A DNA stretch of 64,000 nucleotides from RFSX01 sp965248155 (GTDB taxonomy: Bacteria; Bacteroidota; Bacteroidia; Chitinophagales; Saprospiraceae), in the NCBI GenBank assembly GCA_965248155.1, contig CBDFIO010000002.1, positions 1,426,001 through 1,490,000 on the forward strand, written 5' to 3'. Every line of letters begins with the position of its first letter. Position 1 is the stretch's first letter. Under the pieces are notes generated by a model. The model was not told the DNA's origin. It was given only the letters and a program-made list of their open reading frames with translations, and did not search any database. Below, piece after piece: positions 8,777 through 16,531 of this stretch. The position numbers were made by a program, and so were the translations under genes.

Positions 8777-9369
8777 TGAACGTTCCTTTTTCATTAATCT
8801 TACTAACAATATTATTATTCTCTTGCGATTATAAGCAAGACTATGTTCCAAAACCCAGAGTCTATCCAAAAATAAATTATCCTGAAAGAACGTATGGGAT
8901 ATTTGAAAATGAGAATTGCCCTTTTCAAATGGAAGTACCACAATATTTAAGTTTTATTAAAGACAGCCTAAGACACGAAAACCCGAGGCTTTCTGATTGT
9001 TGGTTTGAGCTCTATTCTCATGATCTGAATGTATACTTTTACATGAGCTATTTAAGCTTCGATTCTCGAAATGGTTTTGATGTGTTGATAAAAGATGCTT
9101 TTGAGATGGCGGACAAGCACAATGTCAAAGCCAATTATCGCGATGAGTTGTCAATTCGATTCAAGGACAAAAACCTATATGGCTTATTGTTTGAGATTGA
9201 CGGTCCTGTTGCTGCGCCCTTGCAGTTCTATCTCACTGACAGCACACAACATTTTTTACGTGGTTCCTTATATTTTAACGCCAAAGTAAACAGAGACTCC
9301 ATTGCCCCGGTTTACGATTTTATAAAAGAGGATTTCAACCATATGGTTAAAACTTTCTCCTGGAAATAA
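8776..9369 (+). CDS. gldD: Gliding motility lipoprotein GldD
   Basis: 197 residues with a lipoprotein signal ending at LFSCDYK (Cys near residue 15). The body contains YVPKPRVYPKINYPERTY and an NCPFQMEVPQY segment typical of GldD. The family is needed for gliding motility and, by association, T9SS secretion. It overlaps gldE by one base. Its own hairpin terminator was not seen; a convergent gene ends 12 bases further. Confidence 0.92.
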   Translation: MNVPFSLILLTILLFSCDYKQDYVPKPRVYPKINYPERTYGIFENENCPFQMEVPQYLSFIKDSLRHENPRLSDCWFELYSHDLNVYFYMSYLSFDSRNGFDVLIKDAFEMADKHNVKANYRDELSIRFKDKNLYGLLFEIDGPVAAPLQFYLTDSTQHFLRGSLYFNAKVNRDSIAPVYDFIKEDFNHMVKTFSWK

Positions 9370-9381
9370 GCTCCTTATTTA

Positions 9382-11535
9382 TTACAGCTTGATTAGTTTT
9401 CCACTAATACTTCCGCTATCTCGTTCTATTCTATAAATGTATGTTCCCTGAACCCACGAAGAGGCTTCTGCGATTTTAATCCTATTGTCTCTTTCGTTTA
9501 ATTCAATCTTATACATTTCTTTTCCTTGTGCAGAAAAGACGCTTAAGGATCCGCTCTGCCCAGCAATAAACTCAATTGTGATTTCTTCTGAGAAGGGGTT
9601 CGGATAAATGCTTAAGTCCTCAATGCTGGAAGATCTTTGATCCATGGAAATCTTAATGCTGTCTGAGATCAGTTCTAATTTGTCAATATCTCCTTTAAGT
9701 ATCCCCATAAAGTCCAGGTCATGTGTTTTGCCCTGAACGTTCTGAACTTTAATGTCCTGGGACAAATCATCTTCATTTGGGCGATCGGTCATCTCTGCCA
9801 TTTCGTTCATATTGTAAAACACCCATTGTCTTTCATTGGGCCATTCGTCTTCTTCCCCGCTTACCAATTCTTCCAATAACCATACATCGGAAATATCAAC
9901 TTTCCCGTCTTCGTTTATGTCGCCCGCCAGATAGCTATATGGGTTTGTAAAAATCTCCTCTCCCTCTACGTGCTTTCGTAATCTTATGAGGTCTTCCTCT
10001 GTAACTTTCGTCATATCTCCTCTTCTATATGCCGTTATTTCGTAGTCTCTGTTAGCCAGGATGTTGTTTGTTCCGTAGACTCCATTTTCGTTTGATTCTA
10101 GATGGAAAACATTATAATAAACTGTTGAATCAATAATCCGCTCATGATATACAACTGTAAGATTGTAGATGTGCACCAATACGTTCGTCGCATTGTAAAA
10201 GCTGTCTATTATTTCATAATCGTAAGAAGAGTCTAAAACTGTTTCAAGCTTATAGGCTGGAACCCGGTCTTTTAATGTGACTTGAACCTGATCGATCCTG
10301 TCTTCGTGTTGGTCCATAATGTGTCCTGAAAGAACAAAGTTTTTGGCTTCATCAGGTTCACAGTCCGGGATGTTTGCGGCGTTGTTTTGAACGGTAAGGT
10401 TAACCACACAATATGATTGGTTGCCTTTAACATCTGTTACCCACATTTGCACAGCATTCACTCCTACTTCTTCGCAAGTAAATATTCTAAATGTTTCTGT
10501 AACATCAGAAGAAAAAGAAAAGGTCAACGGCCCGTTGTTGCATGGGTGATAACTTCCAACGTCTAGGTCTTTGGCCCACACTTCTACCATGCCGTCATCA
10601 ACCATTCCATCATTATCAGTATCCAATGGCATCAACGAAACGTTCAGTCCTGAATAACAATAAGGTACTGCTGGCTTGTTGTCTTTAACCTGAATATTTG
10701 TTCTACACACCATTTCTCTTCCACATGCATATTCTATTGTATATTCTACTGTTGTTTTTCCAATGGGGTATCTGCCAGAGGCATCAGCTCCATGATAATC
10801 TGCATAATAAGAATTGTTGCTTACATTGTAATCACCAGTACAAGACTCTCCCTCTATTGAAACCAATGGGGTATTAACATATGCGCCATCACATTCTAAA
10901 GCATCTACAACTACATCTTTAGCGCAAGTAAGTATTGGTGTTTCTGTATTGCTTAGTTTAATTAGCTGACTGTATTTCCATATTCCATGATAATTGCTTC
11001 CGGGAATATATTGACACCAGTCTATCAGCGTCCACTTCCTGATTATCTTTTTACAGTCCGGGCCAAAATTAAATACTTGATCATCATATGAAATACCAAT
11101 ATGGCTACAGGTCAAATAATCATAATGAGGTCTGTTATATCCATAAGGAAGATCATATGGATCCAGACTTGTATTACAACCATAAAGGTGTAATTCCTGA
11201 TGTGGCCAATAAATATTGGAGGATGTAAAACTTCCCCCGCTTACATGAATAACTTGCGTACAGCTTACGGGATTCCAATAAGGATCCTCTACTGTCCATG
11301 TTCTGTATATTGTTCCTGTGTTACATGAATTTAAATTATAAGAGACGGTTGGGTATCCAGCATCATACGTTACTCCATAGGCAACGTAATAAGCGTTGCC
11401 ATAGCCAGATAAGTCCCAGATTTCATCATTGCATGTTAGCCACACATCTCCGGGGCAATAAAGTTGAAATGCGTTTGAATTCTGGCTGCAAAAAATAAAT
11501 GCAACGCAAATAAAAAGGGATTTGACAAGTTTCAT
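9382..11535 (-). CDS. T9SS-exported surface protein with dockerin-like module and type A sorting domain
   Basis: 717 residues. A signal peptide ends near SNA (residue 22). The N-terminal two thirds hold Cys-rich repeats of the HYR/PKD-like kind seen in Saprospiria (YCPGDVWLTCND, PILTCAKDVVVDALECD, RMVCRTNIQVKDNKP-like). A dockerin-like Ca-binding motif AGDINEDGKVDISDVWLLEEL lies around residue 545. The last 80 residues form a T9SS sorting domain starting DLSIYPNPFSEEITIEF and ending in GKLIKL. The protein should be exported by T9SS and anchored or released at the surface. Ligand unknown. It lies between gldD and the thr operon and points against both. Confidence 0.85.
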   Translation of the reverse strand: MKLVKSLFICVAFIFCSQNSNAFQLYCPGDVWLTCNDEIWDLSGYGNAYYVAYGVTYDAGYPTVSYNLNSCNTGTIYRTWTVEDPYWNPVSCTQVIHVSGGSFTSSNIYWPHQELHLYGCNTSLDPYDLPYGYNRPHYDYLTCSHIGISYDDQVFNFGPDCKKIIRKWTLIDWCQYIPGSNYHGIWKYSQLIKLSNTETPILTCAKDVVVDALECDGAYVNTPLVSIEGESCTGDYNVSNNSYYADYHGADASGRYPIGKTTVEYTIEYACGREMVCRTNIQVKDNKPAVPYCYSGLNVSLMPLDTDNDGMVDDGMVEVWAKDLDVGSYHPCNNGPLTFSFSSDVTETFRIFTCEEVGVNAVQMWVTDVKGNQSYCVVNLTVQNNAANIPDCEPDEAKNFVLSGHIMDQHEDRIDQVQVTLKDRVPAYKLETVLDSSYDYEIIDSFYNATNVLVHIYNLTVVYHERIIDSTVYYNVFHLESNENGVYGTNNILANRDYEITAYRRGDMTKVTEEDLIRLRKHVEGEEIFTNPYSYLAGDINEDGKVDISDVWLLEELVSGEEDEWPNERQWVFYNMNEMAEMTDRPNEDDLSQDIKVQNVQGKTHDLDFMGILKGDIDKLELISDSIKISMDQRSSSIEDLSIYPNPFSEEITIEFIAGQSGSLSVFSAQGKEMYKIELNERDNRIKIAEASSWVQGTYIYRIERDSGSISGKLIKL

Positions 11536-11714
11536 TGTGTTCTCGTTTAGTTTACTATGCTAGTAAAGTTATAAAATTTCACGAAAGTGTAGCCAATTTT
11601 CATAACTACATTCATTAAACTGAAAAGCAATTGCTGTTGCTGCCTCGTGATATTATTTTTTTTTATAATGTGTTCTGGCACAGATTCTGATATATTATAA
11701 AAAAATAACATATA

Positions 11715-14189
11715 ATGCGTGTGTTGAAGTTTGGTGGTAGCTCTGTAGCCAGTACAGAAAGGCTGATTAAGGTCGCTGACATTATTGCAGATAAATTCGA
11801 AACAAATGGATGTTTATTTGTTGTAGTCTCTGCCTTTGGAGGAGTCACTGATCAGCTAATAGAAATTACTGACCTTGGAAGTATTAACAATCCTAAATAT
11901 GTTGAGCAGTTAGATTTGCTTGTCGGCCGCATTAAAAGAACTGCAAAAGAGTTACTTTCAGAATCTGCTTTTCATGATATCGAAACTGATCTTTTAGAGA
12001 ATCACAAATCTTTATCCAATGTGCTCTCTGGTGTTTCTCTTACTCAGGAAGCAAGTGAAAAAACCAAAGATTATATTCTTTCGTTTGGTGAACGAAATAG
12101 TGCATTTATCTTAAGTCATTACCTTTCAAGCAGGGCTATCCCTGCAAGTTATTTGGACTCAAGAAAGTTCATAATTACAAATGACAATTTCGGTTTTGCA
12201 GCTGTTAATTTTGAAGAAACAAACACTAGGCTTGCTGACATTAATATAACCGATAAACAAGTTTATGTCGTTACGGGATTCATCGGTTCCGATTCGTCTT
12301 CTGGGAGAACAACAACACTTGGGCGAGGGGGATTTGACTATACGGCTTCAATTTTTGCTGCTGGGTTAAACGTGGAACACCTTGAGATCTGGACAGACGT
12401 AGATGGTGTACAGACAAGTAATCCTAAGAAGGTTAATCGAGCTTTTACTATCTCTGAAATGAGTTATGATGAGGCACTTGAAATGTCCCATTTTGGTGCC
12501 AAGGTCCTTTATGCCCCTACGATCCGCCCTGTAAGATCTCTGGGCATTCCAACGGTCATCAAAAACACCTTTAATCCAAATCATCCAGGGACAACCATAT
12601 CAAATCGTGGGTCCTCTAATTCTCGGGTTATAACTGGCTTAAGTTCGATCGAAGACATTTCTTTATTATCGCTAGAAGGTACGGGCTTACAGGGTGTTGC
12701 GGGTATTGCATCGCGTTTTTTCAAGTGCTTGGCTCAGGGAGGAATCAATATTATTATGATTACTCAAGCTTCGTCTGAACATTCAATTTCAATTGCCATT
12801 AAGGAAGAAAATACAGCATCTGCGAAGCTGTTGGTAGAAGAAGAATTTGAGTATGAAATAAAACGAAAACTAGTTGACCCAATAGGTATTAGTACAAACC
12901 TGTCATTGCTTGCAGTGGTCGGTGAAAACATGAAAAACAGTCCTGGTGTTGCTGGCTTGCTATTTGAAACTCTAGGTAAAAATGGTGTTAATGTTGAAGC
13001 TATTTCTCAGGGGTCTTCAGAATTAAATATCACATTCGCCATTAAATCTTCTCAAGAAAGAAGAGCGCTGAATTCCATTCATGATGCTTTCTATTTATCC
13101 GAATACAAAACCCTCCATCTATATATTATTGGATTAGGATTAATTGGATTAGGATTAATTGGATCCACGCTCTTGGAACAATTGAGGCTTGCAGCTAATT
13201 CTATTAAAGAAAATACCGGTTTTGAAATTGTTATCAATGCCATATCCAATTCAAGAAAAATGCTGATTTCTGAAGAAGGCTTATCTGCAACAGACTATTT
13301 AGAAACATTGGATTCAGAAGGAGATAGTGCAGACATTGAAAAGTTCATCAATGAGATGGTCTCGTACAATTATTCACACAGCATCTTTATTGATAATACC
13401 GCAAGTAGGGCTGTGCCTGAATATTACGAAAAGATAATTACAAACAATATTGCTATATCAACTCCTAATAAAATTGCGATGTTTTCAAGCATGGAAAATT
13501 ATATCCGTTTGAAGGAATTATCGTCAAAAAGAAAAACTCCATTTCGCTTTGAAACCAACGTTGCCGCAGGATTGCCCGTTATATCAACTATAGAAAACTT
13601 GATAAACAGCGGAGACACTATTCACAGGATTGAGGCCGTATTGTCTGGATCTGTGTCATATATCTTTAATAATTTCTCTCCAGGTGGCACCTCCTTTTCT
13701 GAATTGGTAAAAAAGGCTCAGGATTTGGGGTATACTGAGCCTGATCCCAGAGAAGATCTTTCTGGCGCCGATGTACGTCGTAAAATTTTAATACTTGCGC
13801 GAGAATCAAAGTATAAGATTGAAGAGGCTGAGATTAATATTAGTCCAATTTTAAATGCGGAATGTCTTGAGGCTGGCAGTATTGAGGATTTTTATAAAGC
13901 TCTAACTCTCGATGATAGCCGATTTAATGAGTTGTTAGTTCAAGCAAAACTTGAAGAAAACAAACTGCGTTTTATCGCTGAATTTGAAAACGGTAAGGCT
14001 TCGGTATCATTGCGGCACGTGGGTCAAGAAAGTCCGTTTTATACCTTATCCGGTAGCGATAACATGATCGTGTTCTATACCGAACGATATCACAACACTC
14101 CTTTGGTCATAAGAGGACCTGGTGCGGGCGCAGATGTAACTGCAGCTGGTGTCCTTGCTGAAATACTATCTATTGGAAATGAAACATAA
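11715..14189 (+). CDS. thrA: Bifunctional aspartate kinase / homoserine dehydrogenase
   Basis: 824 residues, the usual length for the fused enzyme that phosphorylates aspartate and reduces aspartate semialdehyde. Kinase: MRVLKFGGSSVAS at the start, then TTTLGRGGFDYTAS. Two ACT-type regulatory segments follow (GVAGIASRFFKCLAQGGINI and SPGVAGLLFETLGKNGVN). Homoserine dehydrogenase: the Rossmann start at about residue 470, TPNKIAM, and PDPREDLSGADVRRK. The Rossmann glycine motif is duplicated (GLGLIGLGLIG) by a perfect 15-bp repeat, which inserts five residues in the NAD(P)-binding turn and may impair the dehydrogenase. First gene of thrABC. Confidence 0.95.
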   Translation: MRVLKFGGSSVASTERLIKVADIIADKFETNGCLFVVVSAFGGVTDQLIEITDLGSINNPKYVEQLDLLVGRIKRTAKELLSESAFHDIETDLLENHKSLSNVLSGVSLTQEASEKTKDYILSFGERNSAFILSHYLSSRAIPASYLDSRKFIITNDNFGFAAVNFEETNTRLADINITDKQVYVVTGFIGSDSSSGRTTTLGRGGFDYTASIFAAGLNVEHLEIWTDVDGVQTSNPKKVNRAFTISEMSYDEALEMSHFGAKVLYAPTIRPVRSLGIPTVIKNTFNPNHPGTTISNRGSSNSRVITGLSSIEDISLLSLEGTGLQGVAGIASRFFKCLAQGGINIIMITQASSEHSISIAIKEENTASAKLLVEEEFEYEIKRKLVDPIGISTNLSLLAVVGENMKNSPGVAGLLFETLGKNGVNVEAISQGSSELNITFAIKSSQERRALNSIHDAFYLSEYKTLHLYIIGLGLIGLGLIGSTLLEQLRLAANSIKENTGFEIVINAISNSRKMLISEEGLSATDYLETLDSEGDSADIEKFINEMVSYNYSHSIFIDNTASRAVPEYYEKIITNNIAISTPNKIAMFSSMENYIRLKELSSKRKTPFRFETNVAAGLPVISTIENLINSGDTIHRIEAVLSGSVSYIFNNFSPGGTSFSELVKKAQDLGYTEPDPREDLSGADVRRKILILARESKYKIEEAEINISPILNAECLEAGSIEDFYKALTLDDSRFNELLVQAKLEENKLRFIAEFENGKASVSLRHVGQESPFYTLSGSDNMIVFYTERYHNTPLVIRGPGAGADVTAAGVLAEILSIGNET
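13131..13160 (+). repeat. Perfect 15-bp tandem duplication inside thrA
   Basis: Two identical 15-base units (GGATTAGGATTAATT) follow each other and are succeeded by GGAT of a third partial unit. They encode the doubled LGLIG of the homoserine dehydrogenase nucleotide-binding loop. One copy alone would restore the usual GxGxxG spacing. Confidence 0.95.
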
Positions 14190-14210
14190 ACACCTGATTA
14201 TCAATTAAAT

Positions 14211-15146
14211 ATGACAAAAAAACAAAGACTTAAAGTGTTTGCTCCTGCAACTGTTGCAAATGTCGCTGTGGGGTATGATATTCTTGGCTTTGCCATAAAT
14301 GATATCGGTGATGAGTTAATTATCAGAGAGGGATCAGAAGCCGGACTCAAAATTGCGGCCATACACAACAATCAATCTTTATCAAAAGATATAAATAAGA
14401 ATACTGCTGGTTATGCGGCATTTAAAGTTCTTGAATCTTTAGGACTCGAAAATGAACCCATAGAGATCGAATTGATTAAAAACATGGGTATTGGAACTGG
14501 CCTTGGCAGTAGTGCTGCTAGTGCTGTTGTTGGTGCTTTTGCAGTTAATGAGTATTTGAATTGTCCCTATTCTAGAAAAGAACTTCTTCGGTTTGCAACG
14601 ATGGCTGAACAGCTAGCAGATGGTTCGTTTCATGCTGACAATGTAGCGCCTTCCCTATTTGGAGGAATAGTCCTTATTAGGGACAATAATAGCTTAGATA
14701 CTGTGTCTCTGCCCTGCCCTCCTGGATTAAAGTGCGTTTTGCTTTATCCCCTTGTTGAAATTTTAACTCATGAAGCACGGTCGATTTTAAGCAAAGAGCT
14801 TACTATGGAAAAACACATTCAACAATCAGGCAACCTGGCGGCTTTTGTAGCTGCTCTTTATAAGTCTGATTTTGATCTTCTTTCAAGGTCTTTACAAGAT
14901 TGTATTATTGAGCCACAACGCTCAAAATTGATCCCTCATTTTTATGATTTAAAAGAAATTGCCCTGAGTGAAGGCGCTTTGGGTTTCAGTATTTCAGGTG
15001 CCGGTCCTTCTATGTTTGCCATGTGCAACAATTCTATTATAGCTGAAAACATTGCTGAAAAACTGTCTTCCTTTTATATTCAAAGAGGAATTCCTTGTCA
15101 CTATTATATTTCAGATATTAACCTTGAGGGTGCTAAAAAGTATTAA
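14211..15146 (+). CDS. thrB: Homoserine kinase
   Basis: 311 residues of the GHMP kinase family. It phosphorylates homoserine before threonine synthase. The N-terminus VFAPATVANVAVGYDILGFA and the ATP-binding glycine/serine loop GIGTGLGSSAASAV are intact, as is the C-terminal GALGFSISGAGPSMFA motif. It starts 21 bases after thrA and its TAA overlaps the thrC ATG by one base. No lesion is visible, in contrast to its neighbours. Confidence 0.96.
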   Translation: MTKKQRLKVFAPATVANVAVGYDILGFAINDIGDELIIREGSEAGLKIAAIHNNQSLSKDINKNTAGYAAFKVLESLGLENEPIEIELIKNMGIGTGLGSSAASAVVGAFAVNEYLNCPYSRKELLRFATMAEQLADGSFHADNVAPSLFGGIVLIRDNNSLDTVSLPCPPGLKCVLLYPLVEILTHEARSILSKELTMEKHIQQSGNLAAFVAALYKSDFDLLSRSLQDCIIEPQRSKLIPHFYDLKEIALSEGALGFSISGAGPSMFAMCNNSIIAENIAEKLSSFYIQRGIPCHYYISDINLEGAKKY

Positions 15147-16441
15147 TGCAATTATACAGTACAAACAATAAAGCGCAAGTAGTATCATTGAAAGAGGCTG
15201 TCCTGGACGCCTTTCCTCCGGATAAGGGCCTGTATTTACCATGTGATATTCCTCAATTGGGTTCTGAGTTCATCAAGTTTTTAAATGATTATAGTTTTCA
15301 GGAGAAAGCCATTATGGTGTGTAAAAATCTTTTTGGTGATGTCATTCCTGAAAAGGAAATTAAGGTCATTGTAGAATTTGCAATAACTTTTTCATCTCCA
15401 GTAGTTTCTTTTACCGAACAGATCTCATGTCTTGAATTGTTTCATGGCCCGACAATGGCCTTTAAGGATTTTGGTGCTCGGTTTATGGCTTCTTTAATGT
15501 CCTATTTTTTAAAAGAGGAAGACCGGGAAACAACTATTTTGGTTGCAACCAGTGGAGATACTGGAGGCGCCGTTGCGGCTGGTTTTCATAATATCCCGGG
15601 TATTAAGGTAATTATCTTGTATCCTTCTGGAAAAGTAAGTCCTCTCCAGGAGAAGCAATTGACCGGATGGGGAGGAAACATTACTGCCGTTGAGATTAAT
15701 GGTGTTTTTGATGATTGTTAATCCTTGGTAAAACAAGCATTTCTCGATTCTGATCTTAAAGTGAATTATCGCTTTAGTTCAGCGAATTCGATAAATATAG
15801 CCCGGCTAATTCCTCAAAGCTTTTATTACTTTGAGGCTCTAGGGCAAATAGATCATACTTCTTCTAGGGTTACTTTCGTTGTCCCTTCCGGAAACTTTGG
15901 AAATTTAACTGCCGGTCTTCTCGCTCAGAAAATGGGTCTTCCCGTTGAGGGTTTTGTCGCTGCAGTGAACTCAAATCAGGCCTTTTTGGATTATATTACC
16001 TCTGGGAACTATTCTCCAAGACCTTCTATAGCAACTCTCTCAAATGCAATGGATGTAGGTGATCCCAGTAATTTTCCAAGATTGGTTGAATTGTCAGGTT
16101 CCACGTGGAATATGGTTAAGGACTTGATTAAGGCTTATAGTTTTACTGATGAGGACACCGCCAAGGCCATTTTAGAAATCAATTCCTTGTTTAATTATCA
16201 TGCTGATCCCCATGGTGCTGTAGGATATCTGGCATGTAAAGAGAATTTGAAAAAGAACAATAATCACCATGTCTTTCTTGAAACAGCTCATCCGGCTAAA
16301 TTCAGAGAAGTGTTTGAGGACATTACCGGCTACAAAATTGATTTACCCCCACAACTTCAACTATTTGAAAACAAACAAAAACATGCACATTATTGTAGTT
16401 CGTCATTCGAAGATTTCAAAGAGATGTTAATGAATCTATAA
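15146..16441 (+). pseudogene. thrC: Threonine synthase interrupted by an in-frame TAA
   Basis: The frame encodes a normal-length threonine synthase (432 codons): PLP lysine in MAFKDFGARF, ATSGDTGGAVAAGF, VPSGNFGNLTAG and a complete C-terminus. It is broken at codon 192, TAA at 15719-15721, within INGVFDDC-stop-SLVKQAF. Relatives read FDDCQ there, so the likely original codon is CAA with a C-to-T change. The frame continues unchanged for another 240 codons with good conservation, so the lesion is recent, a sequencing error, or read through. A parS-like palindrome is embedded at 16097-16112. Confidence 0.88.
16097..16112. other. parS-like ParB-binding site (14/16), inside thrC
   Basis: GGTTCCACGTGGAATA matches the parS palindrome TGTTCCACGTGGAACA at 14 of 16 positions, including the full central TTCCACGTGGAA. 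It encodes part of the weakly conserved SGSTWNM segment of ThrC. It sits 347 bases from a perfect copy, which argues for a small parS cluster. Confidence 0.5.
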
Positions 16442-16443
16442 AA

Positions 16444-16459
16444 TGTTCCACGTGGAACA
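16444..16459. other. parS centromere site (ParB-binding palindrome)
   Basis: TGTTCCACGTGGAACA is a perfect 16-bp palindrome identical in form to chromosomal parS sites known from other phyla (for example Pseudomonas), differing from the Bacillus type only at the flanking C/G pair. It lies in the short thrC / M1-peptidase gap and has no T tract, so it is not a terminator. parS sites usually lie near the replication origin, and an origin-like region is found 4.3-4.7 kb to the right. ParA/ParB genes are not in the window. Confidence 0.85.
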
Positions 16460-16531
16460 CGTCCGACCCTTCCTTCACGATAATTTTTTTACATTTATCG
16501 ATTCTATTTAGAAAAAATAAAACACATTTAA

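Noticed and set aside
12364..12379. Third parS-like site GGTTAAACGTGGAACA in thrA
   Set aside because: Only 13/16, left half poor, and it encodes the conserved LNVEHLEIWTD segment of aspartate kinase, so the match is probably accidental.
16444..16459. The palindrome as a transcription terminator for thrC
   Set aside because: No loop and no following T tract; the base pattern is that of a protein-binding palindrome.
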